Origin: a bacterium
Lineage (GTDB): Bacteria; Patescibacteriota; Microgenomatia; Levybacterales; UBA12049
NCBI GenBank assembly: GCA_021820025.1
Contig: JAKAEF010000034.1
Span: forward strand, 1 to 9,295
Direction: 5' to 3'
DNA: 9,295 nt
The translations under genes and the position numbers were made by a program. The notes beneath the pieces are model-generated. The model made no database searches and was not told where the DNA came from. It saw nothing but the letters and a program-made list of their open reading frames with translations. Positions 6,235 to 9,295 of this stretch are shown one piece after another. Within the stretch, counting starts at the first letter, position 1. Each line of letters opens with the position of its first letter.

Positions 6235-7205
6235 AACGTTCCTATTCTCCTAAGTATTTCTGTCTTTGTCAATAATCCGGGTTGTGCTCCATATTGAGTA
6301 ATAACATTTGCACTGTTTACTGCTCCCCATTTCATGGCATTTTGAACTGTTTCTCCGTTAATAATTGCCGCAACGAAACCAGAAGAGTATGCATCCCCTG
6401 CTCCTGTTTTTTCTACACATTCAGCACTAACAATTCCTTCATGAAATAGTTCCCCTTTTTCATCTATTGCATCAGAACCATTTGTCCCATCTGTTATACA
6501 AACAATCTTTGGGCCTAATTTTTGCAATTCTTTTACCATTGTTGAAGGCTTATTTGCCTCATTTTGCGTATGCTGTACAATACCGTATAAAATTTCTTCT
6601 GCTTCTTCTTTATTAACAAGTAAAATATTTGTAATTTGTAAAATATCTTTAAAATGTTCTCGTCCTGCCAAAAGCTGTGTACTCCCCGGATTAAATGCAA
6701 CTTTTGCTCCTGTTTTTTGCATATATTCCTGAGCTTTTTTGTATAAGGCTTCCCATTCGTTTCCTAAAGAAGTTAAATAAATCCAATCTGGAGTAATTTT
6801 TTCTAAATCTAATGCATGCTTTCTTGTAACATGTCTTACAAAAAGCGTTCTTTCTTTTTTAAAATTTAAACAAACAGAAAATGTAGATGGAGCGTCTGGA
6901 GTTTGTTGTACTAAATCTAAAGAAACATTATCTTTTTGTAATCCTTTAATAATTTTTTCTGAAAATTCATCGGTTCCTATCTCTGCAGCAAGAGCAGTTG
7001 CAAAACCAAGTCTGGAAAGTCCAACCGAAACATTACAGGCGTTCCCTCCCAATTGAAACTGTGCATCATCAACCATAATTTTTGCTCCTGCTTCAAAGCA
7101 GATTTCCATATGTTCATGATCTATTCGACAATACTTTGCAGCGTCATGAATAGAAAGGAATGTATCTATTAACGCATCACCAATACAAACAATTTGAGAG
7201 GTCAT
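6231..7205 (-). CDS. PfkB/ribokinase-family carbohydrate kinase
   Basis: This 324-residue protein has the normal length for the family, which transfers phosphate from ATP to a sugar or nucleoside. The first signature is LGGNACNVSVGLSRLG (52-67), the NKEEAEEIL segment is at 198-206, and the second signature is KTGAGDAYSSGF (266-277) with the anion hole GAGD and catalytic Asp271. A start motif IVCIGDALIDTF (5-16) matches the first strand and substrate-binding Asp of ribokinase-like proteins. It is the first gene of an operon with an RpiB isomerase and an Rpe-like epimerase, which fits a ribokinase-type role feeding ribose-5-P; nucleoside, fructose or other sugar kinase activity cannot be excluded by sequence. 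It overlaps the next gene by ATGA. No Shine-Dalgarno precedes the ATG, and a weak TAGCAT -10 lies 6 nt upstream. Confidence 0.93.
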   Translation of the reverse strand: MTSQIVCIGDALIDTFLSIHDAAKYCRIDHEHMEICFEAGAKIMVDDAQFQLGGNACNVSVGLSRLGFATALAAEIGTDEFSEKIIKGLQKDNVSLDLVQQTPDAPSTFSVCLNFKKERTLFVRHVTRKHALDLEKITPDWIYLTSLGNEWEALYKKAQEYMQKTGAKVAFNPGSTQLLAGREHFKDILQITNILLVNKEEAEEILYGIVQHTQNEANKPSTMVKELQKLGPKIVCITDGTNGSDAIDEKGELFHEGIVSAECVEKTGAGDAYSSGFVAAIINGETVQNAMKWGAVNSANVITQYGAQPGLLTKTEILRRIGTL

Positions 7206-7211
7206 ATCTTT

Positions 7212-7217
7212 ATGCTA
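7212..7217 (-). promoter_or_regulatory. Possible -10 element (TAGCAT) for the sugar kinase operon
   Basis: On the minus strand TAGCAT matches four of six bases of TATAAT, and AAAGAT (six bases) separates it from the ATG at 7205. This is the same hexamer-to-start spacing as in the two better promoters at 655-660 and 695-700. The hexamer is weak and no -35 was recognised, so it is supported mainly by its position. Confidence 0.3.
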
Positions 7218-7259
7218 CAAAAAATATCGATTTGATACAAGCAATTCTTATACCAAACG

Positions 7260-7268
7260 TGCTACAAT
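7260..7268 (+). promoter_or_regulatory. Extended -10 element (TGCTACAAT) for the SpoIID-domain gene
   Basis: TGC plus TACAAT fits an extended -10. Transcription would start near 7275, giving a leader of about 13 nt before the ATG at 7288. That leader has no Shine-Dalgarno. No -35 is seen at normal spacing; a TTGATA at 7232-7237 is too far away (25 bp). If the start is near 7275, the in-frame TTG at 7273 would lie upstream of or at the transcript end, which favours the ATG at 7288 as start codon. Confidence 0.45.
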
Positions 7269-7287
7269 AAAATTGTCTCCTTGCCCT

Positions 7288-9084
7288 ATGAGAAAAATTG
7301 CATTTCTTATCATCGCTATTTTTGGACTTATTTTTTTAAACTTTTCTATTTCTTCTATCAGAGCACAAACCGTTAGCTGTGATCAGTTGTTAAATAACCC
7401 AAACTCTTGTAATAATCCCGGAACTTGCTTAGATCAAGCAAGTGCATGTAAAGACCAATTTGATCAAGCACTAGAAATGTCCATCAAAGCAACAAAGCCT
7501 GCAGAAGATCAATTAAACAGCCTACAACAACAATTAGCAGCAATAAAAAACAGGATTGTTTCAATTGGAGTAGATTTGGCAAAAAAACAAGTTGAACTCA
7601 ATAAGAGTTATGCAGATGTTGCACAAAAAACACAAATTTTAAATGCAAAAATAAGAGATTATTACATTAAAAGTACCTATAATTCCCCTATTCTTATTTT
7701 TCTCTCAAGTAATACTGCTTCACAATTAACAGAAGCTATGGCATATCAAAGAGAACTTGCCCAACAAGATAAAAATGTTATTACAAATATTGTTCTTTCC
7801 ATTACAGATCTTGAAACAAAAAAACAACAATTACAATCAGAAAATACTCAGTTAGCAAGCCTTAAGTCAGGTCTTGACGATCAAACAGCAAAATTAGATA
7901 AATTAGTAAGTGGCGCAAAAGCATATCAGGCTGTGCTTTCCAGTCAAATTGCCCAACTGTCTTCTATTCAGCAGAATTTATTAGCTCAAAAATTATCTTC
8001 TTTAGGTATTTCTGCAAGTGCATATAATATGACTGGTGGCTGCAGTAGTGACTTATTACCAGGTGCCCCAGACCCTGGATTTTCTCCAAAAATTGGTTTT
8101 TTTACCTATGGAGTTCCTAACAGAGTTGGTCTTAATCAATATGGAGCAAAAGGACGAGCAGAAGCAGGACAAAGTTACCAACAAATTCTTTCCGCGTATT
8201 ACAATGCCACACTTACCACTGGATACAACCAAGGTATTAATATTCATGTTTCAGGAAGAAATGATTATGGAGAATCTACTGATCAAACAATGAATATTGA
8301 AGACTATCTTCAACATATTTATGAAATTCCAGCATCATGGCCAACGGAAGCACTAAGAGCTCAAGCTATTGCAGCTAGAAGCTATGCTTTGGCATACACA
8401 AATAATGGCAGCACAAGTATTTGTACAGACCAACATTGCCAAGAATATAAAACTGAACTAAATAGTTCTGCATGGATTCAAGCGGTAAAAGATACCGCTG
8501 GAATGGTCCTTACCTCTGGCGGACAACCAATTAAAGCCTGGTTTTCTTCTACTCATGGAGGATATGAATTTACCTCTTCAGACATTGGCTGGTCATCAAC
8601 AGATTATACAAAACGCTTAGTTGATGCATCAGGAAGTGTTGGTAGTTTTTCTGACTTACAAAATAACGCCTATGATAAACAGTCTCCATGGTTTTATTGC
8701 GACTGGGGTTCTAGAGGCGGCACAGCCTGGTTAAGAAGTTCTGAAGTTGCAGATATTGCAAATGTTGTTGCACTTGTACAGGCAGACTCTTCAACCAAAG
8801 AACATTTATACCAAACAGACAAACCAAACCCAGCAAATACAGATACATGGGATGCAGGGAGAGTACAACAAGAATTACGAAATAGAAACATTACACCATT
8901 TACTTCTGTCTCAAGTGTTTCTGTAGATGCAGATTTTGGAACAGGTCGAGTATCAACAGTCCATGTAAACGGAGATGCAGGAAGTATGTCTTTCCCGGGT
9001 GACTTCTTTAAAACATACTTTAATCTTCGTGCCCCTGGTAATATACAAATTGTCGGACCATTATTTAATGTAGAGATTAGATGA
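7288..9084 (+). CDS. Secreted coiled-coil SpoIID/LytB-domain protein (likely peptidoglycan lytic transglycosylase)
   Basis: Read from the ATG at 7288 the protein has 598 residues; an in-frame TTG at 7273 would add five. Residues 1-26 form a signal peptide ending SSIRA-Q. A cysteine cluster follows (31, 41, 47, 54). Residues about 70-238 are rich in Gln, Lys, Leu and Ala with heptad-like spacing and a hydrophobic break (about 130-150), resembling the coiled coils of PcsB/CwlO/EnvC-type wall-hydrolase proteins. The SpoIID domain spans about 332-598: MNIEDYLQHIYEIP with Glu346 at the position of the SpoIID catalytic glutamate, ALRAQAIAARSYAL (355-368), and AWFSSTHGGY (417-426). A relic of the GHGVGMSQYGA motif lies before the domain as NRVGLNQYGAKGRAEAG (278-294). 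SpoIID cleaves denuded glycan strands during Bacillus engulfment; in a non-sporulating cell a role in growth or division is inferred. It is divergent from the sugar kinase operon. Confidence 0.92.
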   Translation: MRKIAFLIIAIFGLIFLNFSISSIRAQTVSCDQLLNNPNSCNNPGTCLDQASACKDQFDQALEMSIKATKPAEDQLNSLQQQLAAIKNRIVSIGVDLAKKQVELNKSYADVAQKTQILNAKIRDYYIKSTYNSPILIFLSSNTASQLTEAMAYQRELAQQDKNVITNIVLSITDLETKKQQLQSENTQLASLKSGLDDQTAKLDKLVSGAKAYQAVLSSQIAQLSSIQQNLLAQKLSSLGISASAYNMTGGCSSDLLPGAPDPGFSPKIGFFTYGVPNRVGLNQYGAKGRAEAGQSYQQILSAYYNATLTTGYNQGINIHVSGRNDYGESTDQTMNIEDYLQHIYEIPASWPTEALRAQAIAARSYALAYTNNGSTSICTDQHCQEYKTELNSSAWIQAVKDTAGMVLTSGGQPIKAWFSSTHGGYEFTSSDIGWSSTDYTKRLVDASGSVGSFSDLQNNAYDKQSPWFYCDWGSRGGTAWLRSSEVADIANVVALVQADSSTKEHLYQTDKPNPANTDTWDAGRVQQELRNRNITPFTSVSSVSVDADFGTGRVSTVHVNGDAGSMSFPGDFFKTYFNLRAPGNIQIVGPLFNVEIR

Positions 9085-9109
9085 CAAATTGCTTCAATTA
9101 GTGTACCAT
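9081..9109 (+). promoter_or_regulatory. Possible promoter for the right-edge gene (ATGACA - 17 bp - TACCAT)
   Basis: ATGACA at 9081-9086 matches five of six bases of TTGACA. After 17 bp, TACCAT at 9104-9109 matches four of six of TATAAT. The -35 overlaps the TGA stop of the SpoIID gene. Transcription would begin near 9116, about 14 nt before the ATG at 9130, again with no Shine-Dalgarno. Confidence 0.35.
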
Positions 9110-9129
9110 TGTTGTAACGCATATTTACT

Positions 9130-9295
9130 ATGCCAGATGTATTTGTTGCACCAGATGAAAACAATGATAGTGTCGTAATGCACAAGCGTTCGCCCTTGCC
9201 TACTCCACCAACGGTTATTCTTGAAACTCCAAAAAATGATTCTTTGCCAACACAAACAATTGAAAAACAATCAGCAAGAAAACCTATGCAAGAAA
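9130..9295 (+). CDS. Unrecognised protein, N-terminal 55 residues (cut by window edge), disordered
   Basis: An ATG at 9130 opens a frame of 55 codons that runs off the right edge without a stop. The visible part is polar and rich in Pro, Thr, Asp, Asn, Lys and Gln, with no signal peptide, membrane segment or known motif: it begins MPDVFVAPDENNDSVV and continues with a Pro/Thr stretch at about 22-28. This looks like a disordered cytoplasmic N-terminal region, as can precede a membrane segment or a folded domain. The gap after the SpoIID stop is only 45 bp and holds a possible promoter. The gene could be envelope-related like its neighbours, but nothing in the sequence shows this. Confidence 0.5.
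   Translation, partial: MPDVFVAPDENNDSVVMHKRSPLPTPPTVILETPKNDSLPTQTIEKQSARKPMQE

Noticed and set aside
7213..7268. Direct repeat GCTACAA (7214-7220 and 7261-7267) as a regulator binding site
   Set aside because: Seven bases repeated once in AT-rich intergenic DNA is not enough, and one copy is better explained as part of the -10 element.
7273..7287. TTG at 7273 as the start codon of the SpoIID gene
   Set aside because: It has no Shine-Dalgarno and lies at or before the predicted transcript start; the ATG at 7288 gives a clean signal peptide beginning MRK.
8694..9185. A 163-codon open frame on the minus strand across the end of the SpoIID gene and the start of the edge gene
   Set aside because: It is antisense to the clear SpoIID C-terminus and shows no recognisable motif or start signal.
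1..9295. tRNA, rRNA, CRISPR arrays, insertion sequences or phage genes
   Set aside because: No cloverleaf, repeat-spacer pattern, transposase or terminal inverted repeats were seen; nearly all of the sequence is taken up by the listed genes.

Overview
This is an AT-rich window holding eight genes, two of them cut by the window edges. They are densely packed, with short intergenic gaps and no visible mobile elements, RNA genes or repeat arrays. TGA serves as a normal stop codon (kinase and SpoIID genes). Short leaders without Shine-Dalgarno motifs, low GC, a CvpA-family protein beside class A penicillin-binding proteins with long Cys/Pro/Thr tails, and a secreted coiled-coil SpoIID protein together suggest a Patescibacteria (CPR) genome, most likely of the Microgenomates group. 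That placement is inferred from protein style, not from a marker gene.

Layout. 1-648 (-): the N-terminal part of a CvpA-family membrane protein, running off the left edge. 649-706: a 58-bp divergent promoter region. 707-2881 (+) and 2950-5082 (+): two paralogous bifunctional penicillin-binding proteins (GT51 glycosyltransferase plus transpeptidase), the second apparently with its own promoter. 7205-5069 (-): a three-gene operon of a PfkB-family sugar kinase, an RpiB-type isomerase and an Rpe-like epimerase. Its genes overlap by 4 nt or lie 2 nt apart, and its end overlaps the second PBP gene tail to tail by 14 bp. 7206-7287: a second divergent promoter region. 7288-9084 (+): a secreted SpoIID/LytB-domain protein with an N-terminal coiled coil. 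9130-9295 (+): the start of a gene encoding a disordered N-terminus, cut by the right edge.

Two themes run through the window. The first is cell-wall construction and remodelling: two PBPs polymerise and cross-link peptidoglycan, and the SpoIID protein probably cleaves glycan strands. The second is pentose phosphate interconversion: the operon could phosphorylate a sugar or nucleoside and interconvert ribose-5-P, ribulose-5-P and xylulose-5-P.

No obviously new system is present. The points most worth a second look are: -10 elements placed 6 nt before start codons (leaderless transcripts); an RpiB with Glu instead of Cys at its catalytic loop plus an insertion; an Rpe homologue that keeps the metal ligands but has altered phosphate and loop residues; a SpoIID protein with a rearranged and degraded second motif and an N-terminal Cys cluster; and the diverged PBP pair.
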